DNA of 64,000 nt from JABDIP01 sp965250245 (lineage in GTDB: Bacteria; Pseudomonadota; Alphaproteobacteria; DSM-16000; Inquilinaceae). Within the stretch, counting starts at the first letter, position 1. The number at the start of each line of letters is the position of its first letter. The position numbers were made by a program, and so were the translations under genes. Shown in pieces: positions 26,361 through 35,807 of the stretch. Under the pieces are notes generated by a model. It worked only from the letters and a program-made list of their open reading frames with translations. It searched no databases and was not told the DNA's origin. The stretch lies in NCBI GenBank assembly GCA_965250245.1, contig OZ252296.1, forward strand, positions 806,001 through 870,000, written 5' to 3'.

Positions 26361-27167
26361 ATGCCGAAGCGGTTTTTGGCGATTCCGACCATGCTGTACG
26401 GCCTGAATACGATGCTGAGCCGGATCGAGTCCGGCGCCATTCCCGAGGGCGAGGTCTATCGCCAGGAACGGCTCTATCGACGGCCGGCCGGCGGCCGGGT
26501 CGGCGGCGGCGTGCTGCAATGCCCGATCTGCGGCACCCGGGCCGCCCGGTTCCTGCCGTTCGGCCTGGCGGGTCGCCGCAACGCGCAGTGCCCGTCCTGC
26601 GGTTCGGTGGAACGTCATCGCCTGCTGTGGATCTACCTGGTCCGCCACACGGACCTGCTGCGCCGGCGCCTCGACCTGATGCATACGGCACCGGAAGGGT
26701 GCCTGGAGCCGATCCTGCGGGCCCTGCCGAACTGGCGCTATCAGAGCGTCGACCGGTTCAACCCGGCGGCGGACGTCTCGGCCGACCTGACCGGGCTGCC
26801 ATTTCGCGCGCGGCGGTTCGACGCGGTGCTGACATCGCATGTCCTGGAGCATATCCGCGACGACCGGACGGCGATGGCGGAGCTTGCACGGGTCCTGCGT
26901 CCCGGCGGCCAGGCGATCGTGATGGTCCCGTTCGATCCCAAGCGGGCGGAGACAGAGGAGGGGGCGGACATCGACGATGCGGCGGAACGCATGGCCCGGT
27001 TCGGCCACCCCTTCCACTTCCGCATCTATGGCCGCGACTTTGTCGACCGGCTGACGGCGGCCGGCTTCCGGGTCGAGACGGTGTGGTCGAAGCGGCTGCT
27101 GAACGCCCACACCCGCCGGCGCTTCCGGATCAACAGCAACTTCCTGTTCCATTGCCGGCGCGTCTGA
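26361..27167 (+). CDS. SAM-dependent methyltransferase with N-terminal zinc ribbon
   Basis: A 268-residue protein. Residues about 54-80 form a zinc ribbon (CPICG, then CPSCGSVERHR). A methyltransferase type 11-like domain follows, with RRFDAVLTSHVLEHIRDD and LARVLRPGGQAIVMVPFD, but the usual glycine-rich motif I is replaced by a loop after LMHTAPEGCL. Similar proteins are often encoded in glycan or surface polysaccharide regions; none is present here. The start is uncertain; ATG 26391 is an alternative. The substrate is unknown. Confidence 0.75.
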   Translation: MPKRFLAIPTMLYGLNTMLSRIESGAIPEGEVYRQERLYRRPAGGRVGGGVLQCPICGTRAARFLPFGLAGRRNAQCPSCGSVERHRLLWIYLVRHTDLLRRRLDLMHTAPEGCLEPILRALPNWRYQSVDRFNPAADVSADLTGLPFRARRFDAVLTSHVLEHIRDDRTAMAELARVLRPGGQAIVMVPFDPKRAETEEGADIDDAAERMARFGHPFHFRIYGRDFVDRLTAAGFRVETVWSKRLLNAHTRRRFRINSNFLFHCRRV

Positions 27168-27313
27168 AGCGATCCGTTTCCGCGTCCGGACCGTACAAGA
27201 AGTGATCCTGCATGGGCCATGTCAGGGGCATGGCACCATGTCCGTAACGATCTCGTAACAACACCTTGAGGTTAGGGGTCCGTTAACCCATATCTACTAT
27301 GTAATCTAACGAG

Positions 27314-27334
27314 TATATATCGGTTCGATATATA
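27314..27334. promoter_or_regulatory. AT-rich 9-bp palindrome upstream of a small membrane protein gene
   Basis: TATATATCG-GTT-CGATATATA, a perfect inverted repeat with a three-base spacer, in an AT-rich island (about 27285-27350) inside high-GC DNA. It lies 40 bases before the start of the next gene. The shape fits a dimeric repressor or activator site; I cannot name the regulator. Confidence 0.45.
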
Positions 27335-27373
27335 GAGCATTTTACGCAAACCTGCCGCGCTGAGGAGGATTGC

Positions 27374-27625
27374 ATGCCAAGGAATCCGGTGATTGCAGCA
27401 TGGATTGCCGGGGGAATGATTTGGGGCGCAGCCCTGCTGGGACTGGGCGTCATGGGTGGGCCGTCACCGCTCATGGAGCTTCCGGAAATCACCCAGCAGG
27501 CGCCATGGGCGGGTGCCGAGGACGTCTCGGACGCCTATGAGCGGGCGCTGGACGGCGATCCCTGGGGGGACGCCGATCTGCCCTACACGGGTGTCTACCG
27601 TCCGGCGGCGGCACCCGACAGCTAA
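27374..27625 (+). CDS. Small single-pass membrane protein of unknown function
   Basis: Eighty-three residues. One hydrophobic helix lies at about residues 6-27 (VIAAWIAGGMIWGAALLGLGVM), followed by an acidic, proline-containing tail (AWAGAEDVSDAYERALDGD-like, ending YRPAAAPDS). The ATG follows TGAGGAGG with good spacing, a very strong ribosome site, and the upstream region is AT-rich with a palindrome, so expression is likely real. No family is recognised. A hairpin follows the stop. Confidence 0.65.
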   Translation: MPRNPVIAAWIAGGMIWGAALLGLGVMGGPSPLMELPEITQQAPWAGAEDVSDAYERALDGDPWGDADLPYTGVYRPAAAPDS

Positions 27626-27634
27626 GTTTCCGGC

Positions 27635-27669
27635 GCGGGCGGCAGGCGATCCCCGGACCTGCCGCCCGC
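27635..27669. terminator. 12-bp hairpin between convergent genes
   Basis: Stem GCGGGCGGCAGG / CCTGCCGCCCGC with an 11-base loop, placed just after the small membrane protein gene and before the stop of the minus-strand cyclase gene. It probably ends transcription from both sides; there is no U run. Confidence 0.5.
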
Positions 27670-27690
27670 CGCCGATGATCGAGAGCCGTG

Positions 27691-28899
27691 TCAGTCTTCG
27701 GGCAACCCGAAGACCTCCTGCGGTTCCTCAAATCCCTTCATCGAGAAATGCCCAAGCGGCACCAGCGCGTCGCCGCAATGTTCGGCGAATGCCGACGAGG
27801 CCGCCAGCTCCCGTCCAAGCTCCGACGCCACCGTCTGCAGCCGCGCCGTCCGGTTGACGCCGCGGCCGATGGCCGTGAAGTCGAGCCGGTTGGAGCCGCC
27901 GATATTGCCGTACAGCACTTCGCCGATGTGGAAGGCGAGGGCATGCCGCAGCTCCGGTCCGCCCTCCGCGGCCAGGTCGGCATTGCGGGCGGCCAGATTG
28001 TCCGACGCGTCCCGCGCCACCGCCAGGGCCGCCCGGCAGACCGCGCCCGGGTCGGCCCCGGCCAGCGGGAAGATGGCCAGCACGCCATCGCCCATGAACT
28101 TCAGCACCTCGCCGCCATGGGCCTCGATCGGCGGCACCACACAGTCGAAATAGGCGTTCAGCAGGCCGATCACCTCTTCCGCCGGCCGCTCGTTGGTCAA
28201 CTGGGTGAAGCCGCGCAGATCGCCCAGCAGGATGGCGGCTCGGATGCGCTCGCTGTCGCCGCGCCGGATGGCGCCCTGCAGGATGCGTTCCCCGGCGCCA
28301 CGGCCCACATAGGTGTTCAGCAGGTTCACCGCCGTGCGCTTCAGGGCATAGATCTCGGCCAGCCGCGACAGCGGGATGCGGACCGCGTCCAGCGCCGCCA
28401 GATCGCCGGCCGCGAAGCCGCCCGGCCGCGTCGTGGTCCAGGTCATGGCATGCACGTCGCCATTGGTGAAGGACAGCGGTTGGGCGACGTAGTCGGTGAT
28501 GCCCTCCTCGCGGAACTCGGCCAGGATCTTGAAATCGTCGGGACAGTCCGGACGCTCCAGGTGCCGCCGGACCTCGCGGCCGGTCTCCATCACCCGGGCG
28601 ACCGGATTGCGCTTGAATTCCTCCGACTGAAGCATGCTGAACGGGGCCTCGCTGACCAGCACCTCCTCGCCGGGGCGCCAGAGAAAACGGCGGCCCATGA
28701 TGTCCGGATGCAGGGTGCGCACGAAGATCGCCGCGCGGTGCAGCGGCAAACCGGCCGCCTCCAGCCGGTCGCAGAGCTCGCCCAGGATGTCCTGGGGCAG
28801 GCGCACCGTCCTGGCACCGTCGATCATCCAGTCGACGATCGCCTGGATGTCGGACTCCTGAGGATCCGGATGCGGGTCGTCGGCCATGGCCGGCATCAT
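27691..28899 (-). CDS. Class III adenylate/guanylate cyclase
   Basis: A 402-residue cytoplasmic protein with an N-terminal region of about 190 residues of unknown sensory role and a C-terminal class III cyclase domain. Metal-binding aspartates are seen in LLGDLRGFTQLT (about 225) and FMGDGVLAIF (about 267); the transition-state pair lies in NRTARLQTVA. A linker (ALKRTAVNLLNTYVGRGAGERI) joins the halves. A start at 28887 (MADDPHP) is possible. The gene lies 22 bases after the membrane-protein operon, so it may be cotranscribed with it. Nucleotide preference is not certain from sequence. Confidence 0.9.
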   Translation of the reverse strand: MMPAMADDPHPDPQESDIQAIVDWMIDGARTVRLPQDILGELCDRLEAAGLPLHRAAIFVRTLHPDIMGRRFLWRPGEEVLVSEAPFSMLQSEEFKRNPVARVMETGREVRRHLERPDCPDDFKILAEFREEGITDYVAQPLSFTNGDVHAMTWTTTRPGGFAAGDLAALDAVRIPLSRLAEIYALKRTAVNLLNTYVGRGAGERILQGAIRRGDSERIRAAILLGDLRGFTQLTNERPAEEVIGLLNAYFDCVVPPIEAHGGEVLKFMGDGVLAIFPLAGADPGAVCRAALAVARDASDNLAARNADLAAEGGPELRHALAFHIGEVLYGNIGGSNRLDFTAIGRGVNRTARLQTVASELGRELAASSAFAEHCGDALVPLGHFSMKGFEEPQEVFGLPED

Positions 28900-28921
28900 A
28901 GCCGGCCGGCGGCGGCGGTCG

Positions 28922-31033
28922 CTAGCGGCCCTCGCGCCGCCAGGCGGCCATCAGCCCGCCGATCGCCAGCGCCAGCACCAGTGCTGCCGGCAGCAGCGAG
29001 GCTTCCCGGGCGCCGGTGACCAGATAGTCGCCATTGGAGCGCAGGCCGATCCAGCTGCGCCCGGCGGTGTCGCGCTCGGGGTCGACGCGGCGGATATTCG
29101 GCACGCCGTCGGAGGCCAGCCAGAACATGCCGCCGCCGGTGGCGTCCGCGACCGGGGCGAGGAACTCCTCGGTCGTGCGCATGTCGAAGAGCTCCGGCGG
29201 GTTCAGCCGGCCGACGACGGCCAGCGCGGTGCGCTCGCCATCCTCGATGCGGAACAGCCCAGGCTCGTCGGCCACGTAATCCGCTACGGCGCGGCCGGGC
29301 GCCTCGTCGGTCAGCTCCAGGATCTCGGTGTCGCCGGACGGGGTGGTGATCTGCAGCTCGCCGCCGTCACGCTCCAGGCTGCGCCGCTCGATGCGGATGT
29401 GCCGGTCGTCGACGGTGGTGCGCAGATCCTCTTCCTCCAGCTCCGGCTCCTTCATCAGCCAATGGGCCAGCCGGCGCAGCAGCTCGGATTGCGGTCCGCC
29501 GCCATCGAAGCCGCGGCTCCACAGCCACATGTGGTCGCTCATGAGCTGCGCCACCCGGCCTTCGCCGACCCGGTCGAGGATCAGCAGCGGCCGCGCCGCC
29601 GCGCCCTCCATGACGATCGAACCGCTGGTCGGAACCACGTCCACCTGCCGGTACCAGCGTCCCCAGCCGGGCACGCCGGTGGCGGTGAAGTTGCGCCGGC
29701 CGAGACCGCGGATCTCGGCATAGACCTCTTCCAGATCGGCTGTGACGGGATGGCGCAGGCCCAGATCGGTGACCGCGGGCTGATAGCCTTCCTCGATCAC
29801 GTCGCCGGTCGGCTCGCCCGGCAGCACGGTGCCGAGCGGCGTGCGGTAGAGGCTGAAGCCGGCGGCGAATTGCGGGCCGCTGGCCTCCAGGAAGGCGCCG
29901 CCGGATTCCACATAGGTGGCGATGTTGCTGAGATAGAGGTTCGGCAGCACGCCGCGGCGGCGATAGCGGTCGAAGATGATCAGGTCGAACTCGTTGAGGC
30001 GCAGCTCGAACAGCTCGCGGATCGGGAACGAGATCAGCGACAGCTCGCTGATCGGCGTGCCGTCCTGCTTCTCCGGCGGCCGCAGGATGGTGAAATGCAC
30101 CAGATCGACGCTGGGATCGGATTTCAGGATGTTGCGCCAGGTCCGCTCGCCCGGATGCGGCTCGCCGGACACCAGCAGCACCCGCAGCCGGTCACGCACG
30201 CCGTTGATTACCAGGGCGGCGCGGTTGTTGGACAGCGTCAGCTCCTGGGAGGACGGGGCCACCTCCAGCTCGATGACGGTGGCGCCGCCATGGTCAAGGC
30301 TGAAGGTCAGCTCGAAATCCTGCCCGACCGGGATCTGATAGGCCTGGGGATCGCCGCCATCCTGGCTGGCGGTGACCGTCACCAGCCCGCTGCCGCCACG
30401 CACCGGCAGGTCGTCGACACGGATCGTCGTGGTGATCTCACGGCCGACCAGCCCGAAGGCCGGGGCCTGCACCACCTCCAACCGCCGGTCGGCCTCGTCG
30501 CGGTCGCCGGTCAGCAGGGTGTGCACCGGCCCGCCGCCTTGCAGGCCGCGCATGTCGGGCGGCACGTCGTGGACCTGGCCGTCGGTCAGCAGGATGGTGC
30601 CGGCGACGCGACGCCGCGGCACGTCGGAGAGCGCGGAGTCCAGGGCGTCGAACAGCCGGGTCTCGCCGAGCTGGCGATTGGCGTCGATGCCGGTGCGGAC
30701 GATGCGCAGGTCGATGTTCTCCATCTCCGACAGGCTGGCGGTGATCTCGTCCAGCGCCCGGTCGGCGCGGCCGCCGCGGCTGCCGATGGCCTGGCTCGGC
30801 GACTCGTCGACGATCACCACGGCGACGTCGGGGATCGGCTCGCGCTCTTCCTGGACCAGGGACGGGTTGATCAGCGCGGCGGCCAGGGCGGCCATCACAA
30901 GGAACCGCAGGCCCGTGCCCCGGGCGCGCCGGATGGCGCCGTAGAGCGAGATCGCAAGCGCAATGGCGAAGAGCGGCCCCAGCACGGTCCAGGGCAGCAT
31001 CGGCGCGATGGCGATGGAGGCGGTTTCGATCAT
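28922..31033 (-). CDS. Membrane protein with glutamine-amidotransferase-like fold (MoxR operon)
   Basis: A 703-residue protein with two N-terminal membrane helices (about residues 12-35 and 42-58), a von Willebrand-like opening (VAVVIVDESPSQA), a middle immunoglobulin-like stretch, a GATase1-like domain (YVESGGAFLEASGPQFAAG) and a C-terminal membrane helix (LLPAALVLALAIGGLMAAW). Its ATG overlaps the stop of the DUF4159 gene (ATGA). Related proteins stand at the end of MoxR-DUF58-BatA operons throughout alphaproteobacteria; the molecular function is unknown, and a role in envelope stress or complex maturation is inferred. Confidence 0.82.
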   Translation of the reverse strand: MIETASIAIAPMLPWTVLGPLFAIALAISLYGAIRRARGTGLRFLVMAALAAALINPSLVQEEREPIPDVAVVIVDESPSQAIGSRGGRADRALDEITASLSEMENIDLRIVRTGIDANRQLGETRLFDALDSALSDVPRRRVAGTILLTDGQVHDVPPDMRGLQGGGPVHTLLTGDRDEADRRLEVVQAPAFGLVGREITTTIRVDDLPVRGGSGLVTVTASQDGGDPQAYQIPVGQDFELTFSLDHGGATVIELEVAPSSQELTLSNNRAALVINGVRDRLRVLLVSGEPHPGERTWRNILKSDPSVDLVHFTILRPPEKQDGTPISELSLISFPIRELFELRLNEFDLIIFDRYRRRGVLPNLYLSNIATYVESGGAFLEASGPQFAAGFSLYRTPLGTVLPGEPTGDVIEEGYQPAVTDLGLRHPVTADLEEVYAEIRGLGRRNFTATGVPGWGRWYRQVDVVPTSGSIVMEGAAARPLLILDRVGEGRVAQLMSDHMWLWSRGFDGGGPQSELLRRLAHWLMKEPELEEEDLRTTVDDRHIRIERRSLERDGGELQITTPSGDTEILELTDEAPGRAVADYVADEPGLFRIEDGERTALAVVGRLNPPELFDMRTTEEFLAPVADATGGGMFWLASDGVPNIRRVDPERDTAGRSWIGLRSNGDYLVTGAREASLLPAALVLALAIGGLMAAWRREGR

Positions 31034-33780
31034 TGTCCCAGCCGCTCCAGGATCGCCGGGACGTGCACCTGGTCGGCCTTGTAGTTGCCGGTCAGGGCGT
31101 ACATCACCAGGTTGACGCCGAAGCGATAGGCCATTTCGCGCTGCTGCTCGCCGCCCGGGACCACCGGGAAGAGCGGCGCGCCGGAACCGCTGACCGCCCA
31201 GGCGCTGGCCCAGTCATTGGCGCCGATGATGACCGAGGAGACGCCGTCATTGATGTGCTCCTCGGCGTTCTCCACCCACAGCTCGCCGCCAGCATAGCGG
31301 CCGGGGAAGTCCTGCATCAGGTAGAACGCCTTGGTCAGCACGTGGTCCGGCGGCACCGGGGCCAGGGGCGGGATGTCCATGCCCTCGGTCAGCTGCCGCA
31401 GGCGCTGGGCGCCGGGCCCTGCGCCGCCGCCGCCATAGGCCTGGTCGCGGGTGTCGAACAGGATCGTGCCGCCATTGCGCAGATAGTCGTTGAGCCGGGC
31501 GATGGTGGCCTCGGAGAGCGGCCGCTGCTCCGGCACCACCGGCCAGTAGAGCAGCGGGAAGAAGGCCAGCTCGTCGACCGCGACATCGACGCCAATCGCC
31601 CCGTCGGACTCCACCGCGGTGCGGGCGAACAGCACGGCGCTCAAGCCGTCGAGACCGGCCTGGCTGACCTCGTCCACCTCAGGGATGCCGACGCGCACAT
31701 AGGCCAGGTAGGTGCCGTTGGCCGCCTGCAGGAACATCGCCTCGTCTTGCTGGGCGAGGGCGTCCTGGCTGACCATCAACCCGGTGCCCAGCGCCAGCAG
31801 CACGGCGGCGGTGCCGGCCGCGGCCCGGCGTGGCGCGAAGCGGAACAGGCCGCGCAGCGCCAGGGCGATGATAATGTCGATGGCGGTCACCGCCAGGGCC
31901 AGGGCGAGCAGCAAGGGCATCAGGTCGATCTCCCCGCGCGGTGCATAGGTGCCGGTGGCGATGCCGCTCGGCAGGTCCTCGATCGGAGTGAGCTCTTCGA
32001 CCGCGTCGCCGAGATTGAGGGCGCGGCGGGATTCCTCCGTCCCGTAGAACCCCGGCGGATGTTCCGGGCTGATCGGCGTGTCGGCGACGTCGGCCGCATT
32101 GATCGGCACGGCGGTCGCCGTCGGCGTCACCAGCCGTCCGAGCCCGTCGAGAAGCTGCAGCGGCTTCAGTGTCTGGTTGCCGGCATCGCCCTGCACGCCT
32201 TCGCTGAGCGCCACCACCCGCCGCAGCATGTCGACGAACAGCCCGGAGAGCGGCAGGTTGGACCATTCCGGCCCGGCGGTGGTGTGGATCAGGACCAGCC
32301 AGCCGCCGCTGCCGTCGGCGCCGGCGATGCGGTCGGCGGTCACCAGCGGGGTGCCGTCGCTCAAGCGCGCCCAGGTCTTGCCGGCCAGGTCGAGGGACGG
32401 TTCGGCCAGCACCTGGCGCTCGATCAGCACGTCGTCGGGGACCGGCAGGCCGAAGAAGGGGCTGTTCTCCTCGAACGCGGCCAGTGGCATCGGCTCGGTC
32501 CAGCTCAACGTGCCGGTCAGGATGCGGTCGCCGTGGCGCAGGCGCACCGGCACCAGCGGATCCGGATTGGCGGCGAGCAGCGGTCCGGCGAACCGCACCA
32601 GCACGCCGCCTTCGCCGATCCAGCGCTGGACGGCCTCGGATTCCTGCGGCGTCAGCGCCCCGGCGTCCGGCAGGATCAGTACCGCGATGCCGCTTTCCAG
32701 CAGGTCATCGGCATCGCCGCGCCGGACCTCGCTGTAGGGATCGAGCGCCTGGGTCAGGTAGTGGGTGTCGGTCAACAGCGGCTGCGCGGTGTTGGCGAGG
32801 CCGCCGGTGATCAGCCCGACCGGCCGCCGCCGCCAACGCTCGTCCAGAAGCACGACCGCCCCGGCGGTGGTCTGCGCTTCGATCTCCATGCGGATCGCCT
32901 CGTTGCGCAGCTCGACCGGAAGCTCGACCCGCGCCTCGGCGATCGTCTCGCCATCCTCGAAGGTCACCTGTTGCCGGCTCAGCAACCGGCCATCCGTGGC
33001 GATGACCCGCAGCCAGACCTGGTCGCCGGCGCCGGATGCGCCATGCGGCCGGCGGATGCGCGCCACCAGATCCGACCCGGCGGTGGCCGGCGGTTCCAGC
33101 AGATGCGGCGCGTCGGCCCGTTCGGGAACCAGGATCTCGGCACTGCCGAAGCGCTGCAGGCGTTCGGCCAGCGGCACCACCCTCGCGTCGTTCAGCCCGT
33201 CGGTCAGCCACACGACGTGGGCCGAGCCTTCGACCTGCAACGACCGGATCGCCTCGAGCGCCGCGTCGCGATCGGTTTCCCACGGCACCGGTGTCAGGCT
33301 CTCCGCCAGTCCGCGCGCCTCGGCCGGGCGCAGCAGGCCGGTCGGTTCCGGTGCCTCGTTGGGCGACCGCGCGGCGGTGGTCAGGACGATGATGCGCCGA
33401 TCCTCGCGCTCGGCGCGGTCGATGATCGCCGACATCTGGCGCTGCCGGGCAGGCCAGTCGCGGGCCGCGGCCCAGCCATTGTCGACCACCAGCATCACCG
33501 GGCCGCTGCCCGGCAGGTCGGCGCCCGGATTCAGCAGCGGCCGGGCCAGCGCCAGGATGATCACGGCGGCCAGGGCCAGGCGCAGCAGCAGCAGCCACCA
33601 GGGCGTGCGGTCCGGCGTCTCCTCCTGCGCCACCAGATCGTAGAGCAGGCGGATCGCCGGGAAGCGCATCAGCCGCGGCGCCGGTGGCGTCACGCGCAGC
33701 AGCCAGTAGATCAGCGGCAGGATGCCGAGGGCCAGCAGGATCCACGGTGTGGTGAACACCAGGGGGCCGAGGGTCAGCAT
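31030..33780 (-). CDS. BatA-like membrane protein with DUF4159 domain
   Basis: A 916-residue protein. An N-terminal BatA segment has membrane helices at about 12-28 and 62-80 around RFPAIRLLYDL; a large periplasmic part with a vWA-like region (VMLVVDNGWAAA) follows; two more helices are near 620-680; and a C-terminal DUF4159 domain (YLAYVRVGIPEVDEVSQAGL, later GTILFDTRDQ) completes it. It lies seven bases after the DUF58 gene and overlaps the next gene by four. This organisation is typical of alphaproteobacterial DUF4159 proteins; function unknown. Confidence 0.85.
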   Translation of the reverse strand: MLTLGPLVFTTPWILLALGILPLIYWLLRVTPPAPRLMRFPAIRLLYDLVAQEETPDRTPWWLLLLRLALAAVIILALARPLLNPGADLPGSGPVMLVVDNGWAAARDWPARQRQMSAIIDRAEREDRRIIVLTTAARSPNEAPEPTGLLRPAEARGLAESLTPVPWETDRDAALEAIRSLQVEGSAHVVWLTDGLNDARVVPLAERLQRFGSAEILVPERADAPHLLEPPATAGSDLVARIRRPHGASGAGDQVWLRVIATDGRLLSRQQVTFEDGETIAEARVELPVELRNEAIRMEIEAQTTAGAVVLLDERWRRRPVGLITGGLANTAQPLLTDTHYLTQALDPYSEVRRGDADDLLESGIAVLILPDAGALTPQESEAVQRWIGEGGVLVRFAGPLLAANPDPLVPVRLRHGDRILTGTLSWTEPMPLAAFEENSPFFGLPVPDDVLIERQVLAEPSLDLAGKTWARLSDGTPLVTADRIAGADGSGGWLVLIHTTAGPEWSNLPLSGLFVDMLRRVVALSEGVQGDAGNQTLKPLQLLDGLGRLVTPTATAVPINAADVADTPISPEHPPGFYGTEESRRALNLGDAVEELTPIEDLPSGIATGTYAPRGEIDLMPLLLALALAVTAIDIIIALALRGLFRFAPRRAAAGTAAVLLALGTGLMVSQDALAQQDEAMFLQAANGTYLAYVRVGIPEVDEVSQAGLDGLSAVLFARTAVESDGAIGVDVAVDELAFFPLLYWPVVPEQRPLSEATIARLNDYLRNGGTILFDTRDQAYGGGGAGPGAQRLRQLTEGMDIPPLAPVPPDHVLTKAFYLMQDFPGRYAGGELWVENAEEHINDGVSSVIIGANDWASAWAVSGSGAPLFPVVPGGEQQREMAYRFGVNLVMYALTGNYKADQVHVPAILERLGQ

Positions 33781-33787
33781 GGGCGCC

Positions 33788-34717
33788 TCACGCAGCCGGC
33801 TCGGCCGCGCGGGCGGCCGTTGGCAGGTCGACGGGGTCCTGAGAGAGCGCCGCGAACAGGGTCAACAGGGCGGTCTGCGGCGGCCGGTCGGTGCGGTGGA
33901 TCGCCCAGGTCCAGCCGGCGCTGCGGCACAGCGCCTGCAGCCCGTCCTGCTGCGCCGCCAGCCGGTCGAGATAGGCGTCGCGCACCGCCTCGACCCGGGG
34001 GATCAGGGTCTCGCGCTCGCCCTCGAACCCTTCGAAGCGGACCCGCCCGCCGAATGGCAGGGTGGCCTCGGCCGGGTCCAGGATCTGCACCATGTGGCCG
34101 CGGACGCCGCGATTGGCGTATTTCGCGACCACCTTGTCGATCTCGGTCAGCGGGCTGAGCATGTCGCCAAGCATCACCAGCTCCGCATGGCGGGGGATGT
34201 GCTCCTCGCCGGGCAGGCCGTCGGCATCCCGCGGTTCGGCCTTTGAGGCGATGGCGAACGCATCGACGATCCGGTTCACCGCCGTCTCGCCGGTTGATGC
34301 GCCATGCCCGCCGCCCAGCAGCGCCAGCCTTTCGCCGCCGCGGTTGAGCAGGATCGCCAGGGCCAGCAGCAGCAGCTCCGCCCGTTCCCGCTTGGACGGC
34401 AGCTCGCGGTCGGAGCGGTAATCCATGGAGGGCGAGGAGTCGCGCCACAGCCAGACGGTCTGTGCGGCCTCCCATTCCAGCTCGCGGATGTAGACGGCCT
34501 GAGACTTGGCGGTCTGGCGCCAGTCGATGCGCTGGATCGGGTCGCCGGGCTGATATTGCCGGAATTGCCAGAAGCTCTCGCCGATGCCGACCCGGCGGCG
34601 GCCATGGACGCCCTGGGCGACGGTCGAGGCGACACGCTCCGCCGCGACCAGCAGCGGCGGTACGGTACTGACCAGCGTCTCTGCACGCTGGCGCGTGGAG
34701 GTGCGGGAGGTGGCCAT
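33788..34717 (-). CDS. DUF58 domain protein
   Basis: A 309-residue cytoplasmic protein with the DUF58 signature around FRQYQPGDPIQRIDWRQTAKS (about residues 52-72), followed by a vWA-like fold beginning TVWLWRDSSPSMDYRS, which carries a partial metal site. DUF58 proteins are regular partners of MoxR ATPases and probably link the ATPase to membrane vWA proteins. It lies 17 bases after moxR. Confidence 0.9.
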   Translation of the reverse strand: MATSRTSTRQRAETLVSTVPPLLVAAERVASTVAQGVHGRRRVGIGESFWQFRQYQPGDPIQRIDWRQTAKSQAVYIRELEWEAAQTVWLWRDSSPSMDYRSDRELPSKRERAELLLLALAILLNRGGERLALLGGGHGASTGETAVNRIVDAFAIASKAEPRDADGLPGEEHIPRHAELVMLGDMLSPLTEIDKVVAKYANRGVRGHMVQILDPAEATLPFGGRVRFEGFEGERETLIPRVEAVRDAYLDRLAAQQDGLQALCRSAGWTWAIHRTDRPPQTALLTLFAALSQDPVDLPTAARAAEPAA

Positions 34718-34734
34718 GGGCGCGCTTGGCGTCC

Positions 34735-35766
34735 TCAGGCCATGGGAGCTGTCAATCGGCGGATCACGTCCTCGATTGTAACACCATCGGCCCGCGCAGA
34801 AAAATTCAATGCCATCCGATGCTTAAGAACCGGTTCCGCAAGCGCCAGAACGTCGTCCACGGACGGCGCCAATCGGCCTTCCAACAGGGCGCGGGCGCGG
34901 CTGGCCAGCATCAGCGCCTGGCTGGCGCGGGGGCCCGGCCCCCAGGCCACGTGGCGCTCGACCTCCGGCATGTCGGTGCTGTCAGGGCGGCCGTTGCGGA
35001 CCAGGTTCAGGATCGCGTTGACGACGCTGTCGCCGACCGGCACGCGGCGCACCAGAACCTGGGCGGCCTGCAGGTCTTCCGGCGTCAGCACGGCGGAGAC
35101 GGTGTCCTGATGCGCGCCGGTGGTGGCGATCAGCATGCGCCGCTCGGCCTCCTCGTCGGGATAGCCGACATCGATCTGCATCAGGAAGCGGTCGAGCTGG
35201 GCTTCCGGCAACGGATAGGTGCCTTCCTGCTCCAGCGGGTTCTGGGTGGCCAGCACGTGGAACGGCTTGGGCAGGTCGTGGTAATGGCCGGCCACCGACA
35301 CCCGGTGCTCCTGCATGGCCTGCAGCAGGGCCGACTGGGTGCGCGGGCTTGCGCGGTTGATCTCGTCGGCCATCAGCAGCTGGCAGAACACCGGGCCCGG
35401 GATGAAGCGGAAATCGCGGCGGCCGCTCTCGTTCTCCTCCAGGATCTCCGAGCCGAGGATATCGGCCGGCATCAGGTCGGGCGTGCACTGGATGCGGCGG
35501 TCTTCCAGGCCCAGCACCGTGCCCAGCGTCTCGACGAGGCGGGTCTTGGCGAGGCCGGGCACGCCGATCAGCAGCACATGGCCGCCGGCCAGCAGGGTGA
35601 TCAGGGTCTGGTCGACAACTTCCTGTTGGCCGAAGATGATACGGCCGATGGTCGATCGCACCTTGGCGAGCTTCTCGCCGAGCCGTTCGACTTCGGCGAC
35701 GAGTTCGGCTGGGGCGGCAGAGGACGAGGCCGAAGCGCTCGGCGACGGGGAGTCGATGTCGGTCAA
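34735..35766 (-). CDS. MoxR-family AAA+ ATPase
   Basis: Cytoplasmic AAA+ ATPase of 343 residues with Walker A GVPGLAKT, Walker B LLMADEINRASPR, sensor 1 HVLATQNPLEQEGTYPLPEAQ and an arginine-finger region LDRFLMQIDVGYP. The first 25 residues are Ser/Ala-rich. It is the first gene of a four-gene operon with DUF58, DUF4159 and GATase-like proteins. MoxR systems assist insertion of cofactors or maturation of partner complexes; the client here cannot be named. Confidence 0.94.
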   Translation of the reverse strand: MTDIDSPSPSASASSSAAPAELVAEVERLGEKLAKVRSTIGRIIFGQQEVVDQTLITLLAGGHVLLIGVPGLAKTRLVETLGTVLGLEDRRIQCTPDLMPADILGSEILEENESGRRDFRFIPGPVFCQLLMADEINRASPRTQSALLQAMQEHRVSVAGHYHDLPKPFHVLATQNPLEQEGTYPLPEAQLDRFLMQIDVGYPDEEAERRMLIATTGAHQDTVSAVLTPEDLQAAQVLVRRVPVGDSVVNAILNLVRNGRPDSTDMPEVERHVAWGPGPRASQALMLASRARALLEGRLAPSVDDVLALAEPVLKHRMALNFSARADGVTIEDVIRRLTAPMA

Positions 35767-35807
35767 GGGGGGTCTCCGATTACCTCAGTCCTCGGTACCG
35801 GGAGAGT

